Positions 33,862 to 43,050 of a stretch of 64,000 bases of DNA are shown piece by piece. Origin of the DNA: AWTP1-13 sp963840075 (GTDB lineage: Bacteria; Pseudomonadota; Alphaproteobacteria; Rhizobiales; Hyphomicrobiaceae); the NCBI GenBank assembly GCA_963840075.1, contig CAWIXS010000013.1, positions 1 to 64,000 on the forward strand. Reading direction: 5' to 3'. Under the pieces are notes generated by a model. That model ran no database searches. It was given only the letters and a program-made list of their open reading frames with translations, and was not told where the DNA came from. Numbering within the stretch: the stretch's first letter is position 1; the number at the start of each line of letters is the position of its first letter. The position numbers and the translations under genes were made by a program.

Positions 33862-34845
33862 ATGGTTCACTCGACCCCTGCCTCAATTGCCCGGCCGTTC
33901 TTGAAAATCCTTCTGGCCGCGCCGCGTGGCTTCTGTGCAGGCGTCGACCGAGCCATCAAGATCGTCGAGCTGGCCTTGGAGCGTTTCGGCCCTCCCGTCT
34001 ACGTGCGACATGAGATCGTCCACAACCGTCACGTGGTCGAGCACCTGAAGGCCAAAGGCGCCATTTTTGTGGAGGAGCTCGACGAAATCCCAGAAACCCG
34101 TGCGCCAGTGATTTTTTCGGCACACGGGGTGCCGCAATCGGTGCCAGCCGCGGCTGCGGCCCGCAACCTGTTCTACCTCGACGCGACCTGCCCGCTGGTC
34201 TCCAAGGTGCATGCCGAGGCTCGCGCGCACCATCTGGCGGGCCTGGAACTGGTCTTGATCGGCCACGCCGGGCACCCAGAGGTGATCGGCACCCTCGGAC
34301 AACTGCCGCCCGGCTCGGCGACGCTGATTGAGGCCATGGAGGACGCGCGCCGCTTCGAGCCGCGCGATCCGGCGCGGCTCGCCTACACCACGCAGACCAC
34401 GCTGTCGGTCGACGACACGGCGGCCATCGTCGCCATCCTGAAGGCGCGCTTCCCCGGGATTGTGGGCCCGCGCAAGGAGGACATCTGCTATGCCACCACC
34501 AACCGGCAGGCGGCCGTGAAGTCCATTGCGCCGCGTTGCGACGCCGTGATCGTGGTCGGCGCGCCCAACAGCTCCAACTCGCTGCGGCTCGTGGAGGTTG
34601 CGGAACGCTCGGGCTGCGCGAAGGCGCTGCTGGTGCAGCAGGCGGCCGACATTCCCTGGCCGGTGTTCGAGGGCGTGGCGACACTCGGCATCACGGCGGG
34701 AGCCTCGGCTCCGGAGCAGCTCGTGATGCAAATCGTCGACGCCTTCCGCCAGCGCTTCGAGGTCGCCGTGGAAAGCGTCGTCACCACCGAGGAGCGCATC
34801 GCCTTCAACGTACCGCGCGAGCTGCGCGAAGTGGATGCGCTCTAG
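33862..34845 (+). CDS. ispH: 4-hydroxy-3-methylbut-2-enyl diphosphate reductase
   Basis: IspH makes IPP and DMAPP in the last step of the MEP isoprenoid pathway. The 327-residue protein has the three [4Fe-4S] cysteines, C25 (PRGFCAGV), C110 (DATCPLV) and C209 (KEDICYATTNRQ), and the conserved histidines in HEIVHNRHVVE and SAHGVPQ. It is followed 30 bp later by thrB and then rnhA, an order common in Rhizobiales. Confidence 0.96.
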   Translation: MVHSTPASIARPFLKILLAAPRGFCAGVDRAIKIVELALERFGPPVYVRHEIVHNRHVVEHLKAKGAIFVEELDEIPETRAPVIFSAHGVPQSVPAAAAARNLFYLDATCPLVSKVHAEARAHHLAGLELVLIGHAGHPEVIGTLGQLPPGSATLIEAMEDARRFEPRDPARLAYTTQTTLSVDDTAAIVAILKARFPGIVGPRKEDICYATTNRQAAVKSIAPRCDAVIVVGAPNSSNSLRLVEVAERSGCAKALLVQQAADIPWPVFEGVATLGITAGASAPEQLVMQIVDAFRQRFEVAVESVVTTEERIAFNVPRELREVDAL

Positions 34846-34875
34846 CCAGCTGGATTCGACGAGGGGCCCGCGCGC

Positions 34876-35847
34876 ATGGCGGTCTACACGGAAGTCTCCG
34901 ACGAGGACCTCGCAGAGTTCGTTGCCAGCTACGGCCTCGGTGCCCTCCTGTCCTACAAGGGCATCGCCGAGGGCGTCGAGAATACCAACTACCTCGTCCA
35001 TACCGACAAGGGCCCAATCCTCCTCACGCTCTACGAGAAGCGCGTCGACCCGTCCGATCTGCCCTTCTTCCTCGGCCTGATGGAGCATCTGGCCAACGCC
35101 GGCATTACCTGCCCGACGCCGGTGCACGATGCAGAGGGGCGCATCTTGCGTACCCTGGCCGGGCGGCCGGCGGCGCTCGTCACCTTCCTCGAAGGGGTGT
35201 GGATCAGGCGGCCGCAGCCGCGGCATTGCCTGGAGGTGGGCAAGGCGCTGGCGCGCATGCATCTGGCCGGCCGCAGCTTCGCCGGCAAGCGCGCCAACGC
35301 GCTGGGGCTCTCCGGCTGGCGCCCGCTGTTCGAGCGCTTCAAGCCGCAGGCCGACGATGTGGCTCCCGGGCTGGCGGGGGTCATCGAGCAGGAGCTCGAC
35401 GAGCTGGAGGCGCATTGGCCGTCGAATCTCGCCGGGGGCGTCATCCACGCCGACCTGTTCCCCGACAACGTGTTCTTTCTCGGAGACCGGCTCTCGGGTC
35501 TCATCGACTTCTACTTCGCGTGCAACGACGCGTTGGCCTACGATATCGCCGTCACCCTCAACGCCTGGTGCTTCGAGACCGACCACACCTTCAACATCAC
35601 CAAGAGCCAGGCCCTGCTGCGCGGCTATCAGAGCGTGCGTCCGCTCGCGCCCGAGGAGCGTGCCGCGCTCCCCGTGCTCGCGCGCGGCGCGGCGCTGCGC
35701 TTCCTGCTGACGCGCGCCTACGACTGGCTCAACACGGCGAGCACCGCGCTCGTCAGTCGCAAGGACCCGGGCGAGTTCCTGCGCCGGCTCAGGTTCCATC
35801 GCAGCGTGCGCGGGCCGAGCGAGTACGGCTTGGGCGACGCCACATGA
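34876..35847 (+). CDS. thrB: Homoserine kinase (APH-fold, ThrB type)
   Basis: The 323-residue protein phosphorylates homoserine in threonine synthesis. It is the aminoglycoside-phosphotransferase-fold homoserine kinase of alphaproteobacteria: MAVYTEVSDEDLAEFVASYG start, SYKGIAEGVENTNYLV nucleotide loop, GVIHADLFPDNVFF catalytic loop and GLIDFYFACNDALAYD metal-binding block. The last codons overlap the rnhA start, so the two are cotranslated. Confidence 0.93.
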   Translation: MAVYTEVSDEDLAEFVASYGLGALLSYKGIAEGVENTNYLVHTDKGPILLTLYEKRVDPSDLPFFLGLMEHLANAGITCPTPVHDAEGRILRTLAGRPAALVTFLEGVWIRRPQPRHCLEVGKALARMHLAGRSFAGKRANALGLSGWRPLFERFKPQADDVAPGLAGVIEQELDELEAHWPSNLAGGVIHADLFPDNVFFLGDRLSGLIDFYFACNDALAYDIAVTLNAWCFETDHTFNITKSQALLRGYQSVRPLAPEERAALPVLARGAALRFLLTRAYDWLNTASTALVSRKDPGEFLRRLRFHRSVRGPSEYGLGDAT

Positions 35848-36313
35848 CGACGAGGCCCGGCACGGCCAAGCCGGCGGTCACCGTCTTCACGGATGGCGCC
35901 TGCTCGGGCAATCCCGGGCCCGGCGGCTGGGGTGTGACCCTGATCTCGGGGGCGCATCGCAAGGAGCTGTCCGGCGGCGCGGCGGCCACCACCAACAACC
36001 GCATGGAGCTGACGGCGGCGATCACCGCGCTCGAGGCGCTGAAGCAGCCGTCACGGGTCGATATGCATACGGACTCGGAGTACGTCCAGAAGGGGATCGG
36101 CACCTGGATCCACGGCTGGAAGCGCCGAGGCTGGCGACGAGCGCCAGGGAGCCCGTGAAGAACGCCGACCTGTGGCAGCGGCTCGATGCGGCGCAGGCCC
36201 GGCACGACGTGCACTGGCATTGGGTGCGCGGGCACGCGGGCCACGCCGAGAACGAGCGCGCCGACGAGCTGGCGCGCGAGGGGATGGGGCCGTTCCTGAA
36301 GGGGCGCCGCTGA
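35844..36313 (+). CDS. rnhA: Ribonuclease HI, frameshifted
   Basis: RNase HI cleaves RNA in RNA-DNA hybrids. The first part has catalytic D17 (VFTDGACSGNPGPGGWG), E55 (NNRMELTAAI) and D77 (MHTDSEYVQKG). After KRRGWR the coherent sequence shifts frame to AREPVKNADLWQRLDAA, then HWHWVRGHAGHAENERADEL with the final histidine and aspartate. One base is missing near 36138. The joined protein is about 156 residues, the usual size. As an intact housekeeping gene otherwise, a sequencing error is more likely than true loss. Confidence 0.88.
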
Positions 36314-36356
36314 GCGGGCCGAGTGCAAGGGTGACGCGGCGATCAGCCCGTCGAGG

Positions 36357-36572
36357 TCAGCCCTTCCTCTGGAGGTCGCGCCTGCACCGGCTGCGGAACG
36401 ACTTGCGCGCCTTGCCGTGGAGGCCCTTGGCGTCCGCCTGCCTCGAGCACTCCATCGACGCCGCGGTCCGGGCCGACGGGGTCGCCTTGGATTTGACCGA
36501 GCTTTGGGCAAAGGCCACGGCGCCCGCAAGGGTAAAGGCCGCCGCACCAGTGAGGAGCAGGAGCTTGTGCAT
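36357..36572 (-). CDS. Small secreted PsiF-repeat protein
   Basis: The 71-residue product has a signal peptide (LLLLTGAAAFTLAGAVAFAQ) and one PsiF-type repeat, MECSRQADAKGLHGKARKSF followed by RSRCRRD, with the characteristic paired cysteines. PsiF proteins are phosphate-starvation-associated in enterics, but their action is unknown. It is convergent with rnhA. Confidence 0.8.
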   Translation of the reverse strand: MHKLLLLTGAAAFTLAGAVAFAQSSVKSKATPSARTAASMECSRQADAKGLHGKARKSFRSRCRRDLQRKG

Positions 36573-36679
36573 TTCATCCTCCGTCCGGATCGCGCTTCCC
36601 CCGGACGGCAGGTATTAGTCGGCCAAGCTCACGCAGACCAGCCGCAGCCGCGATCGTGGTTGCCGGCTGTCGTCCGCGG

Positions 36680-37433
36680 CTAACGGTTGGCGGCTCCGAG
36701 GCTCATGCGCGGCGCGTCCGTCTCCGGCCAAGTCCGGCTTTCGTCGCCGATGGCAACCATCGACCGCAGGGCCGCCTCCTTGCGCTCGGCGTCCGACGGA
36801 GACGGGGTCGCTCTCGGCGTCCGGTTTGCTGCCGCGGCCAGCTTTTGCGCTTTGGCCTGGGCGGGTGCATCCGCCTTGCCCGGCGCAACGGAGGCGGTCT
36901 TGCTGCGGGCGTGCGGCTCGGATTTCGCCGTGTCGACCGGCGGCGGGACAGCCGCTGCCGACCTCTTGGTGATCGCCGTCTCCGAGGTCTTGGCCAAGGC
37001 GATCGACGTTGCCCTGGTCCATTCGTTGGCCGGGTAGCCGAAGGCGGACGCCACGCTGTCGACAGCCCGCTCGACGAGCTGGGGCAGCTGCCAGCCGTCG
37101 CGCACGGGGACGCCGGCGTTGTACACGGCCAGCGCCGAGAACGCGGAGCCCAGCGTCAGCACGAAGCTGGTTGCCATCAGCGCCGCGGAGCCCGCGACAC
37201 GCCGCCGGACCGCGCTGCGCCGCTGGGCCCGATAGGCGTCGTAGGTGGCCCGTGCGTGCGCGCTGCGCAGCACCTCGTAGGCTTCCGTCAGCTCCTTGAA
37301 GCGCTCTTCTGCGCGCCTGTCGCCGGGATTGAGGTCCGGATGGAAGGCCTTGGCACGGCGCCTGAACGCTGTTTTGATGCGTCCTGTCGTCTGCCGTGGA
37401 AGCGATGCCGAGCACCTTGTAGAAATCGCGCAC
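36680..37433 (-). CDS. J-domain (DnaJ) membrane protein, frameshifted
   Basis: The GTG at 37433 starts VRDFYKVLGIAST, the opening of a J-domain. The continuation with the HPD motif (RRAKAFHPDLNPGDRRAEER) is in another frame, so a two-base loss or one-base gain lies near 37385. After the J-domain comes a hydrophobic helix (SAALMATSFVLTLGSAFSAL) and an alanine/lysine-rich periplasmic tail. J-domains stimulate DnaK; the membrane anchor suggests DnaK recruitment to the membrane. The product would be about 250 residues. Confidence 0.75.
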
Positions 37434-37554
37434 AAGAGTCCCCCGCTGAAACCTTGCAATGCGTTGCGCCACCGTGGCCTGTGGCGCAGGTCAAACTAGC
37501 GCGCAGTCGGGAACCGGCCCAACTCAAAACGACGTCTTGCATAGGATGCAGCGA

Positions 37555-38871
37555 TTAACCTGTGGAAAACGGTCTCAGCCGGCGTGCAAACCGGGGCAAG
37601 CCGAGCCGTGCGAGAATCGGTGCCAGCGGCGAGGGCTTCCTGGCCTCCTCGGGTTGCGCACGGTGCGTCAGGGCGAGACCCAGAGCGCGGAACTGCTGCG
37701 CGGCCCTGGCTGTGCGCGCAACCTCCTCGATCATCTGGCCGTTGTTGGCGGCAAGGCCGAAGGTCTCGCCGTCGAAGGCGATGACCTGCGCCGGCGCAAG
37801 ATCGAGGGCGGCCGAGAACTCCTTGACCGACACGTCGGGGCGCCCGGGCGTCCCGGCCATGTTGATCACCAGATGTGGCGCTCTGCCGTCAGGGTGCGCC
37901 GACCTGATGAGATCGACGAGATTCTTGGCGTTGCGCAGGTTTGCCAAGTCGGGCGCCGCGGTGATGACGATCTCGTCGGCCTGCAGCAGCACCCGTTTCA
38001 CCATAGCCGTCCACGCGTGGGGCAGGTCGACGGCGACGAAGGGGATGTATTGCCGCAGCATATCGAGAATGGCCGCGCAGGCCTCGCCGGGGGCGCCGTA
38101 GTCGCGCTCGAGCGTGAGGGGGGCGGCCAGGACGCTCAGATGCTGGGAGCACCTGGTCAGGAGCTGGTCGAGCATCGCTTCGTCCAGGCGCTCGGCGGCC
38201 TGCAGGGCCTCCGCGACGCCGCGCATCGGGTCCTGGTTGAAATCGAGGCTGGCGGTGCCGAACGCCAGATCGAGGTCGGCCACGACGACATCGGACCCGA
38301 GCATCTCGGATATGGCCCAGCCGACGTTGTGGCACAGCGTGCTCGAGCCTACGCCACCCTTGGCGCCCATGAAGGCGAGGATGCTGCCCACAGGGTCGAT
38401 GCCGGAATTGCCCAGCAGGTCTGCGACCGAGGCGATGAAGCCGTCGGGCGAGACGGGGGCGAGCAGGTAGTCGCCGATGCCCTGCTGCAGCAGAGCGCGA
38501 TAGAGCGCCACGTCGTTGACGTGTCCGATCACCATCATCTTCGCCGCCGGACCCGAGCATTCGATCAGCCGATCCATCTCGGCCAGCATCTGGGCGCGCG
38601 ACAGCGTGGTCTCGACGACGAGGAGGTCGGGCGCGGCGCCGGCGGCGCACTGGGCCAGCGCGGCGTGCACGCCGCCGACGCAGATGTCGAGGTCCACCTT
38701 GGCCAGACGCCGGTCGGCGGCGGCCGTCTGCAGCGCCTCGGCGGTCCTGCGATCCTCGCAGAAGGCCTGAATGGAATGGCGCCGGAGGGCGCGCAGCGCA
38801 CGCGGGGGGACGGCGCGGGTGCCGCCCTCCGACGGTGATGGGTTTACCGTTGGTTGCTCTGTGCGCATCAT
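37555..38871 (-). CDS. cpaE: CpaE-like pilus assembly ATPase
   Basis: The 438-residue protein has an N-terminal receiver-like domain (AAPDLLVVETTLSRAQMLAE, phospho-acceptor position degenerate) and a ParA/MinD-type ATPase with FMGAKGGVGSSTLCHNV and VVVADLDLAFG. This layout is that of CpaE/TadZ, which positions the Flp/tad pilus machine at the cell pole. No other tad genes are next to it, so it is either detached from its cluster or serves another polar structure. Confidence 0.85.
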   Translation of the reverse strand: MMRTEQPTVNPSPSEGGTRAVPPRALRALRRHSIQAFCEDRRTAEALQTAAADRRLAKVDLDICVGGVHAALAQCAAGAAPDLLVVETTLSRAQMLAEMDRLIECSGPAAKMMVIGHVNDVALYRALLQQGIGDYLLAPVSPDGFIASVADLLGNSGIDPVGSILAFMGAKGGVGSSTLCHNVGWAISEMLGSDVVVADLDLAFGTASLDFNQDPMRGVAEALQAAERLDEAMLDQLLTRCSQHLSVLAAPLTLERDYGAPGEACAAILDMLRQYIPFVAVDLPHAWTAMVKRVLLQADEIVITAAPDLANLRNAKNLVDLIRSAHPDGRAPHLVINMAGTPGRPDVSVKEFSAALDLAPAQVIAFDGETFGLAANNGQMIEEVARTARAAQQFRALGLALTHRAQPEEARKPSPLAPILARLGLPRFARRLRPFSTG

Positions 38872-39179
38872 GCAACCGTTATGCTTCTTCCTGGGACGCT
38901 GGATCGCCGTGGAGCGATTCTGCGCGGCAAGGCCTCAAGGACCGGTTAATCGCCGCCGCAAAATGAGCGACGCACCCCTCACCGGCCCCCACTTTGGCGG
39001 GCCGGCGCTTGGGCCCAAGGAGGGGCTGGAGGGCGCGGTTCCGAAGCCGGTAGCGAGGCAATGGCCGGGCCTCCCTGCGCGCCTACAGCCGATGTGCAGG
39101 TTTGCAGCGGGCCGCAGTCCACCTATCCTGGTGTCTATCAGGTGAAATACGGGGCAGGGCAGAGGCCCGGCCTATACCC
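38872..39179. other. Divergent intergenic region cpaE / tetR
   Basis: This 308-bp gap lies between two divergent genes and must carry both promoters. A G/C-rich stretch at about 38980-39040 has local inverted repeats (GGCGGGCCGGCGC). A short dyad CACCT...AGGTG at 39120-39144 could be a regulator site but has only 5-bp arms. No confident promoter was identified. Confidence 0.35.
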
Positions 39180-39836
39180 ATGGGACGACGGTCGACACAC
39201 ACGCCACAGCAGCTGCGCGTGTTGATCCTCGATGCGGCGCAACAGATCATCGAGGCGCAGGGGCTGGCGGGGCTGTCCGCGCGCGAGATCGCGCGGCGCA
39301 TCGGCTATTCGCCGGGCACCATCTACAATATCTTCACCAACCTGGACGACGTGGTGCTCAATGTCGAGGCGCGCGTGCTCGACGCCCTCGACGCACGGCT
39401 CACCGAGATCCAGCAGGGGGAGGACGCTGCCGGCGCCGATGGCCGGGTCATTCGTATTGCCCACGCCTATCTGGCCTTCACCCAGGAGCGTCCGCGCCTG
39501 TGGAACCTGCTGTTCGAGCACCACTTGCCGGCCGACGCCGAGCTGCCGGCGTCGTACCAGCAGAAGCTGGAGCGGCTCATGGGGCAGATCGAGCGGGCGC
39601 TGGCGCCGCATTTTGCACCGGGCCGAGAGGCGGACTGCAAGCGCGCGGCGCGCGTGCTGTGGGCCGGGGTGCACGGCATCACCTCGCTGTCGACCGCCGA
39701 CAAGCTGTCCGTGGTGACAACGGAAACCGCCGGCCGGCTGATCGACGACCTCGTGGGCACCTACCTCGCCGGCCTGGCCCACGCGCGCGGGCCGGGCGGC
39801 GCGAGCACCCCCGCCCCGCCTGCGATCACGCGCTAG
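39180..39836 (+). CDS. TetR/AcrR-family transcriptional regulator
   Basis: The 218-residue protein has the TetR helix-turn-helix: ILDAAQQIIEAQGLAGLSAR then EIARRIGYSPGTIYNIFTN, followed by a WHG-like ligand domain (LWNLLFEHHLP, VLWAGVHGITSLS). It likely represses a nearby or unlinked gene until a small ligand binds. It converges on plsB; the two genes share the CTAG at 39833-39836 as overlapping stop codons. Confidence 0.88.
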   Translation: MGRRSTHTPQQLRVLILDAAQQIIEAQGLAGLSAREIARRIGYSPGTIYNIFTNLDDVVLNVEARVLDALDARLTEIQQGEDAAGADGRVIRIAHAYLAFTQERPRLWNLLFEHHLPADAELPASYQQKLERLMGQIERALAPHFAPGREADCKRAARVLWAGVHGITSLSTADKLSVVTTETAGRLIDDLVGTYLAGLAHARGPGGASTPAPPAITR

Positions 39837-41299
39837 CCTCTCCGGCTCCTGGCGCCGGCGCGGCGTCGGGCTGCGGCCTCCGGGGGCGCGGCGAGGTGGG
39901 CGATGGCATTGGCGTAGTAGGCGAGCAGCGCGGTCTCCTTCGGGTTGGCGCGGTAGACGCCGTCCTTCAGCTCGATGAGGTGGCGCAGGGTCAGCATGCG
40001 CAGGCCCACCTCCACGGCGTATTCCTCGTCCTGGCGCGGGAGGTGCACATGCCCTCCGGCGGCGCGCAGGTGCTGCATCAGGTCGTAGACCGCGCCCTTG
40101 ATCTCCAGGCTGGAGAGGCCGCGCCCGCCTGCGGCCAGGATCGCCGTCGCCACCAGCGAGACCGGCAGCGCCGGGATCACCCGCCCCACCTCGCGCATCA
40201 GGGATTGGCCCAGCCGCTCGATCTCGGCAAAGCGCTGCTCGCCGGAGAGCGCGCGCAAGTCGACCGCCCGGTCGCGCAGGTATTGGCGCAGCGACAGCGG
40301 CCGGCCGAAGCTGACGCAGGCGTAGCCGAAGCGGTACCAGCGCCCGCGCAAGCGCGAGCCACAGGCTGCGCGCGAGGAAGCCCAGCAGCACCAGCGGATT
40401 GAAGGCAAAGCGCGGCCGCTCGCCCTGCGGCGTGGCCGCGGCGCCGATCTGGAGGCGGTCCTCCAGCACGCGGTCGTAGTTGAGACCGATGGGCACGAAC
40501 ACCACGTCGCGCGGCCCCTGCGGATCGAAGCCCGACACCATGTAGCTGAGAATGCCGAGCTTGGGCGGGCGCAGCGCCCCGTCGCGCGTGAGGCCGCCCT
40601 CGGGAAACACCGCCTGGGCGACGCCGGAGGCCGTCGCCATGTGCACGTAGCGCGCCAGCACCTTGCGGTAGAGCGGGTTGGAGCTGTCGCGGCGCACGAA
40701 ATAGCCGCCCATGGTGCGGATCAGGCTCTGCAGCATCCACACGCGCGCCCATTCGCCCACCGCATAGGAGAGCGCCGAGCTCTCCGACACCAGGTAGGTG
40801 ACCAGCACATAGTCCATGTTGGAGCGGTGGTTGATGACGAACACCACCGAGGCATCGGCCGGCACCTGATAGAGCGTCTGCTCGTCGAAGGCGCCGACGC
40901 GCACCCGGTAGAGCGCGGTGGAGATGCGTCTGGCGAGCGCTGCGCCGACGCGGAAGTAGGCGTAGGCGCTGAACGAGGGGATGATCTCCTTGGCGTAGCG
41001 GCGGGCGCGGGCGTGCGCCACGCTCTTGGGCTCGCCGCGCGCCTTGGCCTCGTCCTCGACGGCCTTGAGCACCTCCGGGTCGAACATCAGCTGCTCGATC
41101 AGCTGGCGCCGGCGCGCCAGCTTGAACGGCGGGAATCTTCGAGGCGCAGCCGCTGGTTCAGCTCGTCGATGGCGCGGTTGGCGCGCCGCCGCAGCCACCA
41201 CCCCAGCGCGGGGCCGAACAGGCGGTCGATCAGGGCGACGAGGGCGAGGACGGCTGCTCCAATGGCGAGCCAGAGCGGGATCGTTACAGAGCCGGCCAT
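39833..41299 (-). CDS. plsB: Glycerol-3-phosphate 1-O-acyltransferase PlsB-like, two frameshifts
   Basis: This membrane enzyme acylates glycerol-3-phosphate for phospholipid synthesis. Three frames join into one protein of about 490 residues: an N-terminal membrane helix (IPLWLAIGAAVLALVALIDR), the central acyltransferase with VINHRSNMDYVLVTY (HX4D) and VFPEGGLTRDG, and the C-terminal part (RGRWYRFGYACVSFGRPLSL, EYAVEVGLRMLTLRHLIE). Breaks: one T missing from a TTT tract near 41140, and one CG missing near 40345 (GCGCGGGCGC for GCGCGCGGGCGC). Both look like sequence errors. Confidence 0.8.
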
Positions 41300-41338
41300 T
41301 TCCTCCCCCCGCTCGGCGACGACACGCCGCTTTCGCAC

Positions 41339-41869
41339 TCAGTCTTTTGGTAACGAATACCTTGTCAGTCTCATGATCAGGCCTTCACCCGTGCTCTCAA
41401 CAAGGGTGACGCTGATCGCCTCCTGTACGAGATCGTTTTGTACCAAGTCATCGAGAGCGGCGCTTAGCATCGTACCCTGATTGCCTTCTGTGAAGATCCT
41501 TTCCACGTTGCACTGCATGAAGATCAGGCCGGGGTGGAGTGCGCGCCTCTCATACAGCCGGGTGAAGTCTCCTACATTGTTGGTCACGAGGATCATGCCG
41601 TTTGCGACGGCATGGCGTGCGATGTGCTTGTCACCGGCGGTCCGCAGATTGATCTCGTTGACATGCACAGCATGGAAGCCGCGGCGACGCGCAAGTCTCA
41701 CAAGGCGCGGGCTCAGGTTCTCGTCGATCAGCAGCTTGAAGTGGCTGGGCTGAAGCCCAGCCTCCTCCTCAAAGCCTGACCTTCTTGATACGAACGATCT
41801 TGGAGGATATCGCTTTCGGAAAGCCCCGCATCCGCCGCGGGCGGCCCTTCCTCGGGTGCTCTGAGACAT
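41339..41869 (-). CDS. DUF5615 PIN-like toxin
   Basis: The core (HFKLLIDENLSPRLVRLARR, ILVTNNVGDFTRLY, PGLIFMQCN) is a PIN-like DUF5615 domain with the acidic residues D/E of LLIDEN and the aspartate of NVGDF expected in a nuclease site. Such proteins pair with DUF433 antitoxins. Homologues normally start at MKLLIDEN, but no start codon stands there; the first in-frame ATG is at 41869, which would give a 100-base overlap with the antitoxin gene. The start is therefore uncertain. The frame is intact to the stop at 41339. Confidence 0.72.
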   Translation of the reverse strand: MSQSTRGRAARGGCGAFRKRYPPRSFVSRRSGFEEEAGLQPSHFKLLIDENLSPRLVRLARRRGFHAVHVNEINLRTAGDKHIARHAVANGMILVTNNVGDFTRLYERRALHPGLIFMQCNVERIFTEGNQGTMLSAALDDLVQNDLVQEAISVTLVESTGEGLIMRLTRYSLPKD

Positions 41870-42098
41870 AAAGCAAGGCCAGCTCGATTTTCTCTTCCGT
41901 CAGGAAGGGATACATCTCGTGCGTCCGGCTCACGCCGTGCGCACGGGCAAGCTCCCCGATCAGGTACACAGGCACGCGCGTGCCCTTGAGACAGGGCTCT
42001 CCGCACATGACCTTCGGGTCGGCGACAACGAGGGCTTCGGCGCGGGCAAGGCGCCGCTTCGTTGCTCTCGCTCGGTCGGTTTGGCCGGAAATGCTCAT
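41769..42098 (-). CDS. DUF433-domain antitoxin
   Basis: The 109-residue protein contains the DUF433 winged-helix-like pattern VVADPKVMCGEPCLKGTRVP then VYLIGELARAHGVSRTHEMY and LTEEKIELALLYVSEHP. It should bind DNA and neutralise the DUF5615 product encoded immediately downstream; together they form a type II toxin-antitoxin pair. The ATG at 42098 is preferred over a TTG two codons upstream. Confidence 0.8.
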   Translation of the reverse strand: MSISGQTDRARATKRRLARAEALVVADPKVMCGEPCLKGTRVPVYLIGELARAHGVSRTHEMYPFLTEEKIELALLYVSEHPRKGRPRRMRGFPKAISSKIVRIKKVRL

Positions 42099-42339
42099 AC
42101 GCAACTATGCCAGATGCGGCGCCTCTTGACCAGCACCGCCCACGGACTATAGCCAGCTGGTTGGAGACGAACGCTGGGATGCCCGAACGATACTTGACTT
42201 GCCGTAGCGCCACCCTGCGGCGATCGCCTTCGCGGAGGAGAACGGCATCCGGGTAATCCTCGATGCCAAGTTGGATCGAGGCGATGGCGTTGCGAAGCAG
42301 CTCGGTCACGACCCCGTCACAAATAGTTGGGCGCCTCGA
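42099..42339 (-). other. Intergenic region with a short coding fragment
   Basis: From an ATG at 42309 the minus strand reads MTELLRNAIASIQLGIEDYP for about 20-30 protein-like residues before the sequence loses character. It may be the N-terminal relic of a small gene following the Panacea pair. Nothing else was recognised. Confidence 0.3.
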
Positions 42340-43050
42340 CTAGATCAGAGGGCCGGTGGTGCCGCTGCCGCGCCGGCGCGTTTCCGCCTCCCGGCCTTCG
42401 CACACCTCCTGCCAGATTTCGTACGTCTCAGTCACCATCTGCTCAAGCTGATCCATGCTGAACAACTCGATGCCGTCATCGGTGTGAAGCCGAGGCGGCC
42501 GTGGCCCCTCGTCGGTCCTTTCGAACTGGAAGACGCCAAGCCGGACGTTTTTGAAATCCGGGATGCCTTCGCGGATGTGCTCGTGCATCATCGAGAACGC
42601 GAACTGACGGCCGAGGCGGGTCAACACCTTTGATCGGCGCGGGTCGAAGAACGGAACCAGCGGACGCTCGTCCACAATGAGGACAGCCGAGTGCCAGTAG
42701 ACCACGCTGGCACCGAAACCCATCGGCAGCCGGAAGAAATCATGCCGGCGGCCCCGGAGCCCGCAGCTTGTCGCGTAATCATAGAGGCCGCGGGCAACAC
42801 GGAGGTTGGCTTCCCTCTCGATATCGCTCTTCGCTCTCGTGCTGATGGCCTCAGCTATCTTCGCGAACGGCACGCGCCCAACATCGCCGAGCATACCGGC
42901 GTCCAGGTGGAGGATGTCAGAGAAGCTGAACCGAACGGGCGCGTAGGACAGCAGTGGCCTGCTAATGCGCAGGTGCAAGAGTTCACGGCGCTTCTGGTCG
43001 GTCGGAAGCGGGGCGATGGACGCCAAGTCGATTTCAGGCAAGGGGCGCAT
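42340..43050 (-). CDS. Uncharacterised partner of the Panacea gene, candidate toxin
   Basis: The 236-residue product (from the ATG at 43050, MRPLPEIDLASIAPLPTDQK) has no family I recognise. It is soluble, with conserved-looking blocks: SYAPVRFSFSDILHLDAGML, GLRGRRHDFFRLPMGFGASV and PFFDPRRSKVLTRLGRQF. Its start overlaps the end of the Panacea gene by 17 bp, so the two are coupled. In PanAT systems the gene beside a Panacea antitoxin encodes a toxin from very diverse families, so this is a candidate for an undescribed effector. That role is inferred from position only. Confidence 0.55.
   Translation of the reverse strand: MRPLPEIDLASIAPLPTDQKRRELLHLRISRPLLSYAPVRFSFSDILHLDAGMLGDVGRVPFAKIAEAISTRAKSDIEREANLRVARGLYDYATSCGLRGRRHDFFRLPMGFGASVVYWHSAVLIVDERPLVPFFDPRRSKVLTRLGRQFAFSMMHEHIREGIPDFKNVRLGVFQFERTDEGPRPPRLHTDDGIELFSMDQLEQMVTETYEIWQEVCEGREAETRRRGSGTTGPLI

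Noticed and set aside
39120..39144. TetR operator upstream of the TetR gene
   Set aside because: The dyad has only 5-bp matching arms, too weak to call.
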